From Flectonema sp. DT1601 (taxonomy: Eukaryota; Euglenozoa; Diplonemea; Diplonemida; Diplonemidae): a DNA stretch of 64,000 bases. The DNA lies in contig OZ025844.1 in NCBI GenBank assembly GCA_964019425.1, positions 620,001-684,000 on the forward strand, in the 5' to 3' direction. Shown here one piece after another: positions 49,882 through 58,113 of this stretch; the first letter of the stretch is position 1; each line of letters opens with the position of its first letter. The translations under genes were made by a program, and so were the position numbers. A model generated the notes under the pieces. That model saw nothing but the letters and a program-made list of their open reading frames with translations, was not told where the DNA came from and ran no database searches.

Positions 49882-49958
49882 CGGTGAAGGCGAGAAGTGA
49901 CTCTCTTTTGGTAGATAGACTGCTCCCTGAACGAAGCAATGAGGGAGTTTTACAGATT

Positions 49959-50131
49959 AAGACTGTACTCTACACAGGATCTGTTTTTGAGTACATTCGT
50001 GTTGGAGTTTACATAACCCAGCACAAGGCCAAAGCTGGATGATGATGTAGACCAGAACTGTGCCGCATGAGCATTGCGATGATTGCATATGATGCGTCAA
50101 GTTTCACCTTGACAAGCACAGTCTGGTCACT
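49959..50131 (+). ncRNA. U3 snoRNA
   Basis: The 5' end AAGACTGTACTC, then CAGGATCTGTTT, matches the U3 5' domain and box A (human AAGACTATACTTTCAGGGATCATTTC). GATGATG (C-type box) occurs twice, in CTGGATGATGATG and GCGATGATTGC, and box D-like GTCTGG lies at 50121-50126 near the 3' end (human GTCTGA). Length about 173 nt. U3 guides early cleavage of pre-rRNA in the nucleolus. The exact 3' end is uncertain by a few bases. Confidence 0.78.
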
Positions 50132-50781
50132 TACAGCTTTTTTAATACAAATCAGAATAAGAAATGTTCCTTGCGATCATTAACCTGATTCTTTTGGTTT
50201 TCATTTCTTGCTGCCCAATTTTGGTGGTACTTTACTTTACTTTTCGGTAAGCCCACAATGCTTGGTGAACGATCCTCGGTGCTGTTCCGGGGTTTTTAAG
50301 ATGTTTTCACCCTCGCAGATCTTTTATTTTCTTTAGTAGTCGATCAGCAGCCGATTAGTAGCCGATACTACGAAACTACAATCTTCGCGATTGATGCTAC
50401 CCCTCATAGTCTATTTTGCTAACTAACTTCTGCCTTTTTTTTTGCATTTAACAAGTATCGTAAGAACGAAAAAGAATGTTGGCAGCACACGTAAACCTCC
50501 TTTAGCTTTATCAGTTAAGTCGATTCAGCACAAACAAAAAATCACAGTGTTATATCATTATTTTCTGTATAGTTGAAGTTAAAGCCAATTCTTTTTTGAT
50601 TGACTGATAATTCTGGTCTACCACGGGACTGCGAAGAAGCGTCTGCAGTGGAACCTTTTTATTTTTTTTTAAAGGTAAACTTTTGCATTCGATTGAATTT
50701 CCCCGCCCTCTTAATACTAACTAATCTGTGCTAAAATTAATGATACTGTAGTGAATTATATTCCGAAGGCATATATTTCAC
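50132..50781. other. Spacer between U3 and U5
   Basis: No gene recognised. CAATTTTGGTGG at about 50217 looks like an Sm site, with GGTAAGCCCAC after it, and a hairpin-forming stretch followed by a T run lies at 50633-50672. One or both could mark another small RNA, but I cannot identify U4, U6 or SRP RNA here. Confidence 0.4.
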
Positions 50782-50794
50782 CAGTTCGATTCCC
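50782..50794 (+). promoter_or_regulatory. Upstream B-box-like element of U5
   Basis: CAGTTCGATTCCC. GTTCGATTCC begins 85 nt before the U5 5' end, matching the spacing at U1 and U2. Confidence 0.65.
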
Positions 50795-50868
50795 GCTGTT
50801 GACTACTTTCGAATGCATCGACCAGGAGAAGAAGGCACTCTGTTCCTTTGCCCAATACCTTTTGAGAG

Positions 50869-50981
50869 CATCTCACGATTCTTGTTCATATCGAACTCAT
50901 CTTTCGCCTTTTACTAAAGATGACCGTGGACATGCATCACTAAGTGAAAACCTAATTTTTATAGAGGCCTCGCTGTCTCCT
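50869..50981 (+). ncRNA. U5 snRNA
   Basis: The invariant loop 1 GCCTTTTAC (50906-50914) sits in CGCCTTTTACT closed by a perfect 7-bp stem (CATCTTT with AAAGATG). CCGTGGA follows as in human U5. The 5' side (ATTCTTGTTCATATCGAA) aligns with human TTTCTCTTCAGATCGCA. The Sm site is AATTTTTA (50954-50961), with a short 3' stem after it. U5 holds the two exons together in the spliceosome. The 3' end is approximate. Confidence 0.87.
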
Positions 50982-51035
50982 TTTAATTGTAGTGTTTTTG
51001 AGGAATTTCCTTCGCATTCAGACAGGCATTGTTCT

Positions 51036-51054
51036 CAAGTTCATACCTTCTCGG
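51036..51054 (+). repeat. Partial copy of the U2 5' end upstream of U2
   Basis: CAAGTTCATACCTTCTCGG matches 18 of 19 bases with 51142-51160, the sequence spanning the U2 start, 106 nt away. The match ends after CTCGG, so it is either a truncated U2 copy or a duplicated promoter/start segment. It lies just before the B-box-like element of U2. Confidence 0.6.
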
Positions 51055-51061
51055 ATTCGTT

Positions 51062-51075
51062 CAGTTCGATTCCTC
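51062..51075 (+). promoter_or_regulatory. Upstream B-box-like element of U2
   Basis: CAGTTCGATTCCTC. GTTCGATTCC begins 85 nt before the U2 5' end at 51149, nearly identical to the U5 element. Confidence 0.65.
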
Positions 51076-51148
51076 GTGCACATGGGTTTCTTCCTAAAAC
51101 AAAAGACCAGATGTCTGCGGGTAAGTGAAGGTAGTCCTTTTCAAGTCC

Positions 51149-51346
51149 ATACCTTCTCGGCCTTTTGGCTAAGATCAAGTGTAGTATCTGTTCTTATCAG
51201 CTTAATATCTGATATGACACCTTGTGTGTCAACGATATTATAGTAATTTCTTGTTGTCAGGTAGCTTGTGTCAGGTAGCTTGGGGCAACTCAGGTCTGGC
51301 ACAAGTGTTGCCCTGGAGCTGCACCACATCCAGGAGTGGCACACCC
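51149..51346 (+). ncRNA. U2 snRNA
   Basis: The first 65 nt are almost identical to human U2: ATACCTTCTCGGCC at the start, then AAGATCAAGTGTAGTATC, with the branch-point-binding GTAGTA at 51181-51186, and TTAATATCTGATA. A U/A-rich Sm-like stretch (AGTAATTTCTTG) follows. The 3' stem-loop IV is CCTGGAGCTGCACCACATCCAGG, like human CCTGGTATTGCAGTACCTCCAGG. Length about 198 nt (human about 188). The canonical branch-binding region agrees with the CTAAC branch motif in the intron at 15722-15806. Trypanosomatid U2 is more divergent than this. Confidence 0.93.
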
Positions 51347-52630
51347 ATTTTTAATTAAAGATGAAGACAATGTTCACTTTCCTGAATAATGTGTGCAGAT
51401 TGTAAAAAGAAATCATTTGTAAGAAGGTGATAAGTTCCAGTCATTCTCGAGTCCGGATCGAAAAATTTTCCTGCAAACCTGTACTGGAGATACCCATAGG
51501 CTCGCTTCGCTCACGCAAGTTATTTATTTTTTATTTTGTAAATTCACAACAAGTCTGTCAAACTAATCTCTGCAATGTGCGCGACAATTCTGCCCTGGGA
51601 TGGAAATAAGTATTAATAAGGTTATCGTTCATTTCATTCTTTTCAATAAAATAGAAATGTGAGAAAGAACTACAGAATTGCAGTAGAGAAAAAGCTTCAA
51701 CTACGATTGCATTTATAATGCTTCTATATGGGTGGGTGGCTTGTCCTCTTGGTGAGCTGGGTTCTTCGGGAGACACTTTCCATTTCATTGTCAGCTGCCC
51801 GCATGCCTTTTGTTATTCAAAAAGCGTTCCCTCCCAGTGCCTTCAATACTTCCTTCCTTTAGGCTGGTGTTTCGACTTCTGCCCACGTTCCCCCAACTTC
51901 AATGCTTCCCTTTGCGGGGGAATTGCAGTGGAGAAAAAAGATTTAATCTTTTGTGTCTACTGTTCCCTCCTTCGTTCCTTCTTGGTTCGTCTTTGTTGGT
52001 ATTTCAAGTGATGTGGTACTTCTGTTTTGCCTTCCACTATCTTTTGGGAAGGCTTCATCGCCAACGCTTTTCTTTTTTGAGCCTTTTGTTGTTTGCTCTG
52101 TTAGCTTCTGTCCCACCCAGCTCTTAGACAGCTTACATAGTTTATTAGTTGTTCATCGGCAACCCCATAGCAGCAGCTTCTTTCCACATTGTTTCAGGCT
52201 TTGCCTTCTTTTGTTCATCGCCAATGCTCATTCAACAGGGTGCAGCTTCTTGGGCAGCTGCACCCCGCAAGTTATCGAAGTTGTTCCCTTGTTGATTCTT
52301 TCAAAAATGGGGCAGTTTTGTTTTTTTCCTTTTATCTTTTTTTGTACCAACAAACCCATTGTTCGGTAGAAAGAGAATTGTGGCAGCGTAACTACCTATT
52401 CCTTTATTAGGATTTTCTACCGGTTGCGCACAAACAAAATAAAAGTGTGAGTGAGTAAGTAAAAAGTGAAGTTTGCCGATTCTTTTTTTTCGGGAAGATA
52501 AAATGGAAACTTCTTTCTTCGTCACTAAGGAAACACAGTAAATCAGTATCTTCTACTGACTCCGATCGTTGTCTCGACATACAGCGACAGGGAAAACCTG
52601 GGGACACAGTCTTCTTTAGCATTTTCGACT
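51347..52630. other. Region without recognised genes, pyrimidine-rich
   Basis: Several frames of 60-140 codons are open on the + strand (for example 51953-52369), but they are Phe/Ser/Leu-rich products of a C/T-rich strand and show no motif. TAGGCTCGCTTCG at 51519 resembles the first bases of U6, but the U6 core ACAGAGA is absent. Nothing else is seen. Confidence 0.45.
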
Positions 52631-53024
52631 TGATTGTCCCTAACAAATTCTGGGTTCTAATTTTCTTCCCTAATTTGCAGGTTTGCAGGTGCTAACATTC
52701 TTCCCTAACAAATTTTGGGTGCTACCTTTCTTCCTGCAAGCAAAGCTTATTTTCAAAATTTAAAATTCTTTTAGGTGGTCCACAACAGGGAAAATAAAGT
52801 TTGGGGTGGCAACAGGGAATTTTCCTATTTTTTTCCTGCAAGCAAATATTTTAGTTGATAATTTTTGTCCCTAACAAATTCTGGGTGCTAATTTTCTTCT
52901 TGCAAGCAAATTTTAGGTGCTAATTTTCTTCTTTCAAGTAAATTTTAGGTGCCAATTTTTGTCCCTCATAAATTTCTTCCCTCATAAATTTTGGTGCTAA
53001 CATTTCTTCTCTAACAAATTTTAG
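52631..53024. repeat. Minisatellite array, left remnant
   Basis: Short direct repeats of the type GGGTGCTAATTTTCTTCCTGC, AAGCAAATTTTAGGTGC and GTCCCTAACAAATTCTG, the same family as 58114-59835. The array is split by the VIPER-like element; joining 53024 to 58114 restores the array sequence CTAACAAATTTTAG-GTGCTAATTTTCG. Confidence 0.85.
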
Positions 53025-53631
53025 TAATTAGCCTTCCTATACTGTATGCACCTGGGAAAGAGAAGTATACTTAATTGAATGAACATGCAGTTAACAAGTC
53101 TGAGATCACTTAGAAGAATCTACACTGTGGTGCAGATTACTTCTGCGTAGGGGTTGTACCGGGCCGTTTCGATTCGACGGGACACCGGCGGGGGAAGGGT
53201 GGGTGGGACTTAATTTAAATATAAGTTTTCTTGTGATGAAGACAGGGGTGTGAGAACTGATAAAGGGATAGAAATATTTGATATCGTCAGAAAATTAATA
53301 GAGACATTGACTTATAGAAATAAAAGAAACGTCGATTATGTGGCTACATAGCTCAATTGATAGAACGCCGGTCTGCAAGAATGGCGGTCGAGGGTTCAAA
53401 ACCCGCTGACGGCGGTTTTTGTTTGGTGCTCAGTTTCGGTGGCAAATTACCTAAATGGAATTTTGATAATTAGCCTTCCTATACTGTATGCACCTGGGAA
53501 AGAGAAGTATACTTAATTGAATGAACATGCAGTTAACAAGTCTGAGATCACTTAGAAGAATCTACACTGTGGTGCAGATTACTTCTGCGTAGGGGTTGTA
53601 CCGGGCCGTTTCGATTCGACGGGACACCGGC
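53025..53631. repeat. VIPER-like element: A-B-A repeat block
   Basis: A1 (53025-53189), a 18-bp spacer, B1 (53208-53466) and A2 (53467-53631). A repeats begin TAATTAGCC and end GGGACACCGGC. B repeats begin ACTTAATTTAAATATAAG and end GGAATTTTGA. The second B copy is at 57855-58113. Confidence 0.88.
53342..53414 (+). other. tRNA-Cys-like sequence inside the B repeat
   Basis: An A-box-like TAGCTCAATTGATAGAAC and a B-box-like GGGTTCAAAACCC are spaced as in a tRNA, with an anticodon loop CTGCAAG (GCA, Cys) and a T run right after. Stems contain mismatches, so it is tRNA-derived rather than a working tRNA. An identical copy is in the other B repeat at 57989-58061. It reads opposite to the element's genes. 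Confidence 0.6.
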
Positions 53632-56600
53632 ACCACCACCACCACGCGAGTTAAAGAACGACCCCAACGCTTGTTCAACCTTCGCTCTCGTTCCGTGTGA
53701 GACTTCCTCTCGAGAAGGAATGTCTGCTGGGTTTAGCTTCGTGCTTACCCAGGCAAGGGAGTAGGAACATTTCAAAACTAAAAGGCATTCAATCGCAGTT
53801 ATCAAACACCTGTTGAGACTGTGTGAGCGAACACACATCTTCTTCCGAAAAGCACCACAAACTGTAGTGTTGTCAACCCAGATGGAAAGGTGGTCGGCCT
53901 TTGCAATTCCTTTGAGTGTCTTCCCAAGAGCGTCCGCTTCAAGGATATTTATATGTCGGTCTTCACCAGCAGGCCATGCCGCACCAAGAATTTCCAACTC
54001 ACCTGTTTTCCAAACAATGACACCTCCCCATCCCTGCAATGAGGCATCTACAAACACTTCGGCAGTCCTCCCCTCTTTCTGCTCAGGCATAATTATTCTC
54101 TCCTTCTGCACAGCACCGATCCACATTTCTAATTCCCTCCTTACTGAACGGGGCAATTTTAGTACCTGCTGTACTTGTAGGGTTCCCTTGTTCAAGTAAT
54201 TTGTGACTCTGCGAAGATACTTCAAGCTAAACCAGTACTTCCCAGGTGGAACTCCAACAATGGAGCTGGCATGCAACAGGCGACCTCCTAAGGACTCCAA
54301 CTCCGATGCAGTCAATGAATCAAGGTTGGTGTTCTTGATTTTTCTCCCAATCTTGGTCCCCAAGCTCACCCTGTCTGTATGGTGATCAAAGGTGACCCCC
54401 AAGAACTCATACTCCGGAGAGAGATCCACAGTATCACTTGGTTTCCATGTGATGTTTGCCATTCTGGCAAAGGAGTCCATCCTCTCAGCTGCGCATTTAA
54501 CCTTCTCCTTGGGACCAAATAACCTAATGTTATCAATCCACCAGTGAATCCCAACTTCCTCCTCCGCAAATTCTTTCTTAACGAACAGCGGGTCACCAGC
54601 AACTACTGCAGCGATGGTGTTCATCAGTTCTGGGGCACACACATGACCCATCGGAAGTCGAGTCAAAGAATAAACCTTCCCAGCTGAATCAGAGAAACTG
54701 AAGAGTGAAGTTGACCCCTCAGGTATGCAGACCTGGTAGAATCCAGTCTTGAAGTCCCTGCAGGATGCCACCTCCGAATGTACAGCATCCAGGTAACAAG
54801 AAATGTGCTGCAGTGGAACGAATGGTTCATATCCCCCAGACGAGATCAGTTCGTTCTGCTCTTTTGTCCAGAGGATGAACCGCTGTCTGTTCCCCGTCTC
54901 CCTCTCCTCATACACTGTAAATGGTACATTCCGAGACAGCGGTACAGAATCACTCGGCACTGCAATACCACACTCAACCAATTCTCTTGCATGTTTCCCT
55001 GCCAACTTCGAAGTTGCCCTCCTCGAGAGCCGTGCATTGACAGAAGAATCCTTAGGAAAGAAGGTGAGGTCCCAAACATAATCAAACCTCTTCAGGACCG
55101 ATGGCAGCATCCTCCCCCTCACAGCTGAAACATCCATCTTAGGTGTAGGGGCCACATGTAGTGGTGAAGATATCTCCTCCTTCGTTATGGGAATGCGCGT
55201 GCTCTTTGTTCTGTGTGTGAACTGAGCTGCTACGCTCCGCATCACATCCCGTTCGCTCGCATTTTTTGATCTATCAACTACAGGAAACAGGTGACATCCC
55301 CTGTCTTTAACGCCCTCGCCATTGCAATTGGGTTCCCCCCGTATCTCAGCGTGGTGTCCGAAAGAGCCGACACTCCTGCATGCTTGGCCAGCCTGCTTAT
55401 CAGCCCTTCTGTGAGTCCTTGCTGCTCTTGGTCGGATGCCAGAACTTCCAACAGATGACTTATCGCACCCCTTTTTATTGAGTGGGCGGTGTATCTTTTC
55501 ATCCTGCCGTCTTGCTGGAACGTTTTCACTAATTTTGACGTGTCCCACGGGTGTAGTTTTTTGAACTCCCCCATCGCATCCAGCAAGATCTTTATCTCTT
55601 CTGTGTGATTCCCCTTTATCACCGTCCATCTGCTTGGCGAGTAAGGGTTTGCCCTCCTTCCCTTCGGCGTGCGGAACCAATCGATAATGATCTCTGACGG
55701 ACTTACAGAGATGAACTGGTCCCTTGAGAGCGCTGCGGTCTCGCCCCATCTTGATGCAGTCTTCCAGCACACTAGCATTGCCAAGTGGGTCTTTAATTCT
55801 TGCCCCCTTGCCCAATCCACCAGGTCGAAACTTGTCATTGGCGTTGCCTGTTCTAGTGGTATTGCCGCTCCGTTCGCCCTCAGTGCTGCAGCTAAGCTCA
55901 ACAGAGGTCCGTTTTCTATTCCGATTCTCCCCATCACTGCAGATAGACTCTTTGCATAAGAGAGAAGCCCCTGCACTGCCACACCTGTCGCCATCACGAA
56001 CAGAACAGCCGAGCTTGCGTTTGCTGGTTTCTCCTTTTCCCTTGCCCAGGCCCGAAATCTTCTCCACAGATTCCGCCTGCTTGCTGTTGTCTTTGAGGCC
56101 CACATCTTCTCTAGTGTTTCTTGAAGTCTTTCCGTCGCTTCTATGTATGTAACGGAATCCTCCGCATGCCGCTTCTTTGCCCCCTCGGGGCATCCCTCCA
56201 TCATGTTCAGCAGGATTCTTCCAACTATGTTTTTTCCTAATTCTTCTGAGGGCATTGTATCCGTTGTGACTGTGATTGGTGTGGAATTTATCTCTCCCGT
56301 TTCTCTGTCTGAATTTGCTTCCATCTCCCTTCCGCTGGGGGATCCTCGGACTGCGGATTTTATATTGTTGTCCGGGCCTCGAACGATCGAACTTATGGAT
56401 CTTCTTAACCTTGTTCGTAGTCGGCCGTCCTTCAATACCTGTTTTGAGCGCTTCTGCATAAGTCTTGCTGGTTTCCTTAAATACTTCAACCTTGGTAATG
56501 GGAGTGTTTCTAATACTTGCATATTCCTGTACTCTAACCTTCGTCTTGGGAGTACTGTTGTTACTTGCAGGGTCCGGTCGGCTGGTCACTTCGCGAACCC

Positions 56601-56655
56601 TCTCCCGTTTCCCGATGCTGGGTATGTGGAAACAGACGCCTTCCCTCCTTTCCAT
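53548..56655 (-). CDS. VIPER-like element: reverse transcriptase / RNase H frame
   Basis: A 1,035-codon open frame. The reverse transcriptase and RNase H domains occupy its C-terminal half (about 55200 down to 53630), with RNase H-type motifs (VFVDASLQGWGGV, LEADALGKT, IWVDNTT). The N-terminal part overlaps the recombinase frame and is probably not all translated independently. Confidence 0.75.
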   Translation of the reverse strand: MERREGVCFHIPSIGKRERVREVTSRPDPASNNSTPKTKVRVQEYASIRNTPITKVEVFKETSKTYAEALKTGIEGRPTTNKVKKIHKFDRSRPGQQYKIRSPRIPQRKGDGSKFRQRNGRDKFHTNHSHNGYNALRRIRKKHSWKNPAEHDGGMPRGGKEAACGGFRYIHRSDGKTSRNTREDVGLKDNSKQAESVEKISGLGKGKGETSKRKLGCSVRDGDRCGSAGASLLCKESICSDGENRNRKRTSVELSCSTEGERSGNTTRTGNANDKFRPGGLGKGARIKDPLGNASVLEDCIKMGRDRSALKGPVHLCKSVRDHYRLVPHAEGKEGKPLLAKQMDGDKGESHRRDKDLAGCDGGVQKTTPVGHVKISENVPARRQDEKIHRPLNKKGCDKSSVGSSGIRPRAARTHRRADKQAGQACRSVGSFGHHAEIRGEPNCNGEGVKDRGCHLFPVVDRSKNASERDVMRSVAAQFTHRTKSTRIPITKEEISSPLHVAPTPKMDVSAVRGRMLPSVLKRFDYVWDLTFFPKDSSVNARLSRRATSKLAGKHARELVECGIAVPSDSVPLSRNVPFTVYEERETGNRQRFILWTKEQNELISSGGYEPFVPLQHISCYLDAVHSEVASCRDFKTGFYQVCIPEGSTSLFSFSDSAGKVYSLTRLPMGHVCAPELMNTIAAVVAGDPLFVKKEFAEEEVGIHWWIDNIRLFGPKEKVKCAAERMDSFARMANITWKPSDTVDLSPEYEFLGVTFDHHTDRVSLGTKIGRKIKNTNLDSLTASELESLGGRLLHASSIVGVPPGKYWFSLKYLRRVTNYLNKGTLQVQQVLKLPRSVRRELEMWIGAVQKERIIMPEQKEGRTAEVFVDASLQGWGGVIVWKTGELEILGAAWPAGEDRHINILEADALGKTLKGIAKADHLSIWVDNTTVCGAFRKKMCVRSHSLNRCLITAIECLLVLKCSYSLAWVSTKLNPADIPSREEVSHGTRAKVEQALGSFFNSRGGGGAGVPSNRNGPVQPLRRSNLHHSVDSSK
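55278..56522 (-). CDS. VIPER-like element: tyrosine recombinase
   Basis: A 414-codon frame nested within the upstream part of the reverse transcriptase frame. The C-terminal catalytic region shows the HxxKRG and LAKHAGVS...TTLRYGG patterns of tyrosine recombinases, which integrate a circular DNA copy without a target duplication. Confidence 0.78.
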   Translation of the reverse strand: MQVLETLPLPRLKYLRKPARLMQKRSKQVLKDGRLRTRLRRSISSIVRGPDNNIKSAVRGSPSGREMEANSDRETGEINSTPITVTTDTMPSEELGKNIVGRILLNMMEGCPEGAKKRHAEDSVTYIEATERLQETLEKMWASKTTASRRNLWRRFRAWAREKEKPANASSAVLFVMATGVAVQGLLSYAKSLSAVMGRIGIENGPLLSLAAALRANGAAIPLEQATPMTSFDLVDWARGQELKTHLAMLVCWKTASRWGETAALSRDQFISVSPSEIIIDWFRTPKGRRANPYSPSRWTVIKGNHTEEIKILLDAMGEFKKLHPWDTSKLVKTFQQDGRMKRYTAHSIKRGAISHLLEVLASDQEQQGLTEGLISRLAKHAGVSALSDTTLRYGGNPIAMARALKTGDVTCFL

Positions 56656-57848
56656 TTTGGTTGCTGCAGCTTCACATGTTTGTTCCTCTTAGCTATGGCG
56701 TTTGCCTTCTCCAACGGGTCTTCCGATGCCACTTTCATTATCATCTCCAGCTCGGATCTCTTCGTCCCATCCTTGCAGAAGTAATGCTGAATCCGCAGCT
56801 GCTCCAACAAATCGTTGCCTAGCTCTACGAAGTGGGGGTTTTCTTCCCACGCTACTACATATTCGAACCCGAGTATAAAGTTTTTCAATTGCTTGAAATA
56901 ACTGAGAAGTTGGCTTCCCCCAACTTTGTATTCGAGGCTGTTAACATACCTCTCTCTGATCCCGTGTACCAGAGCCTCGGTCCTTCCCGAACTCATTACT
57001 GCTGCCCATCTTTTTACATCTCTGGCTGCAGATGGGTCGGTCACCTCCTGTGTTGCTTCTTCTTCTTCCGTCTTTGGTGCTTGAGGTACTGCTACTGGCC
57101 CTTGCTGAGTTGTGGTAGACCTCTTCTTCAGACCTGCTAATTCCTGCATGATACCTTGTATCACGGCTGCCTGTTGTTCCTGATGGACCTGTTGTTGTTG
57201 ACTGATGCTCTGGAACAATGCAGTATTCTGGTCCTGCTGATCTTGTTGTTGCTGTGTGAGCTGCTGGATGATGTTATCTTGTTGTTGCTGTTGTAGAACC
57301 TGTTGCTCTTTGAATGCTTCCCACATGCCCCCGATGTTCTCAGCTTTCTCGGCGGCCTCCCCAACCCTTCTCCTCACCGATTGGGATTCCTTCTGACATT
57401 CGTTTCTCAACGAGTCGAATCCTTGCTTGGTGTCGCTTCGGAGCGTGTCCGTGCCCTGCTGCAGCGATCCCATCGCATCCTCCGCCTCGTCGTGTGTCAC
57501 CAACCTATCCGACCCCCCCTTGGATATCCGCTCGCTCATCCGGGCGGCGCTCTGGTTGACCAACTGCAAGCGGCTCCTTGATAGAACCCCCAGTATTACT
57601 AGACACTTATTCATCGAAAGTGTCTTGGCTGCGTCGCTTGAGATCCCAAGACACATAGCCAGTGTGCCTTGGATCAACCTCCTCGTCTCCTTGTCCGATC
57701 TCAATGTACTTAGATCGATGCTAAAGGGGATGCATGCAATCAGCTCATCCAAGTTAATATTATCCAACTTCTTTGGCGGTTCCTCACCCATTCGTGCCTT
57801 CCAAATCTCCACTAGGAACTCAGGGAACTCAAAATTTACACGAGTCAT
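56586..57848 (-). CDS. VIPER-like element: gag-like protein
   Basis: A 420-codon frame starting just inside the right-hand B repeat. It has a helical N-terminus, a Gln-rich central coiled coil and a basic tail. It overlaps the start of the next frame slightly. By position it is the structural (gag) protein. Confidence 0.7.
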   Translation of the reverse strand: MTRVNFEFPEFLVEIWKARMGEEPPKKLDNINLDELIACIPFSIDLSTLRSDKETRRLIQGTLAMCLGISSDAAKTLSMNKCLVILGVLSRSRLQLVNQSAARMSERISKGGSDRLVTHDEAEDAMGSLQQGTDTLRSDTKQGFDSLRNECQKESQSVRRRVGEAAEKAENIGGMWEAFKEQQVLQQQQQDNIIQQLTQQQQDQQDQNTALFQSISQQQQVHQEQQAAVIQGIMQELAGLKKRSTTTQQGPVAVPQAPKTEEEEATQEVTDPSAARDVKRWAAVMSSGRTEALVHGIRERYVNSLEYKVGGSQLLSYFKQLKNFILGFEYVVAWEENPHFVELGNDLLEQLRIQHYFCKDGTKRSELEMIMKVASEDPLEKANAIAKRNKHVKLQQPKWKGGKASVSTYPASGNGRGFAK

Positions 57849-57854
57849 TATTTA

Positions 57855-58113
57855 ACTTAATTTAAATATAAGTTTTCTTGTGATGAAGACAGGGGTGTGA
57901 GAACTGATAAAGGGATAGAAATATTTGATATCGTCAGAAAATTAATAGAGACATTGACTTATAGAAATAAAAGAAACGTCGATTATGTGGCTACATAGCT
58001 CAATTGATAGAACGCCGGTCTGCAAGAATGGCGGTCGAGGGTTCAAAACCCGCTGACGGCGGTTTTTGTTTGGTGCTCAGTTTCGGTGGCAAATTACCTA
58101 AATGGAATTTTGA
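57855..58113. repeat. VIPER-like element: outer B repeat
   Basis: The second copy of the 259-bp B repeat, identical by eye to 53208-53466, including the tRNA-Cys-like sequence (57989-58061). It forms the 5' end of the element on its coding strand. Confidence 0.88.

Larger units (their letters stand above)
53025..58113 (-). mobile_element. VIPER/Ngaro-type tyrosine-recombinase retroelement, looks whole
   Basis: A 5,089-bp element coded on the minus strand. It has split direct repeats: A (53025-53189 and 53467-53631, 165 bp each) and B (53208-53466 and 57855-58113, 259 bp each). Read on the coding strand the order is B, genes, A, B, A, the layout of PAT/Ngaro elements. The parts are gag-like, tyrosine recombinase, and reverse transcriptase with RNase H, the gene order of trypanosomatid VIPER. 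The repeat pairs look identical by eye and all frames are open, so it is probably young. It sits in a minisatellite with no target duplication, as expected of recombinase-mediated insertion. Confidence 0.85.

Noticed and set aside
51519-51534. GGCTCGCTTCG, like the U6 5' end
   Set aside because: The conserved U6 core (ACAGAGA) is not present downstream.
51718-52410. Overlapping + strand frames of 70-140 codons
   Set aside because: They are Phe/Ser/Leu-rich products of pyrimidine-rich DNA, in several frames at once, with no motif.
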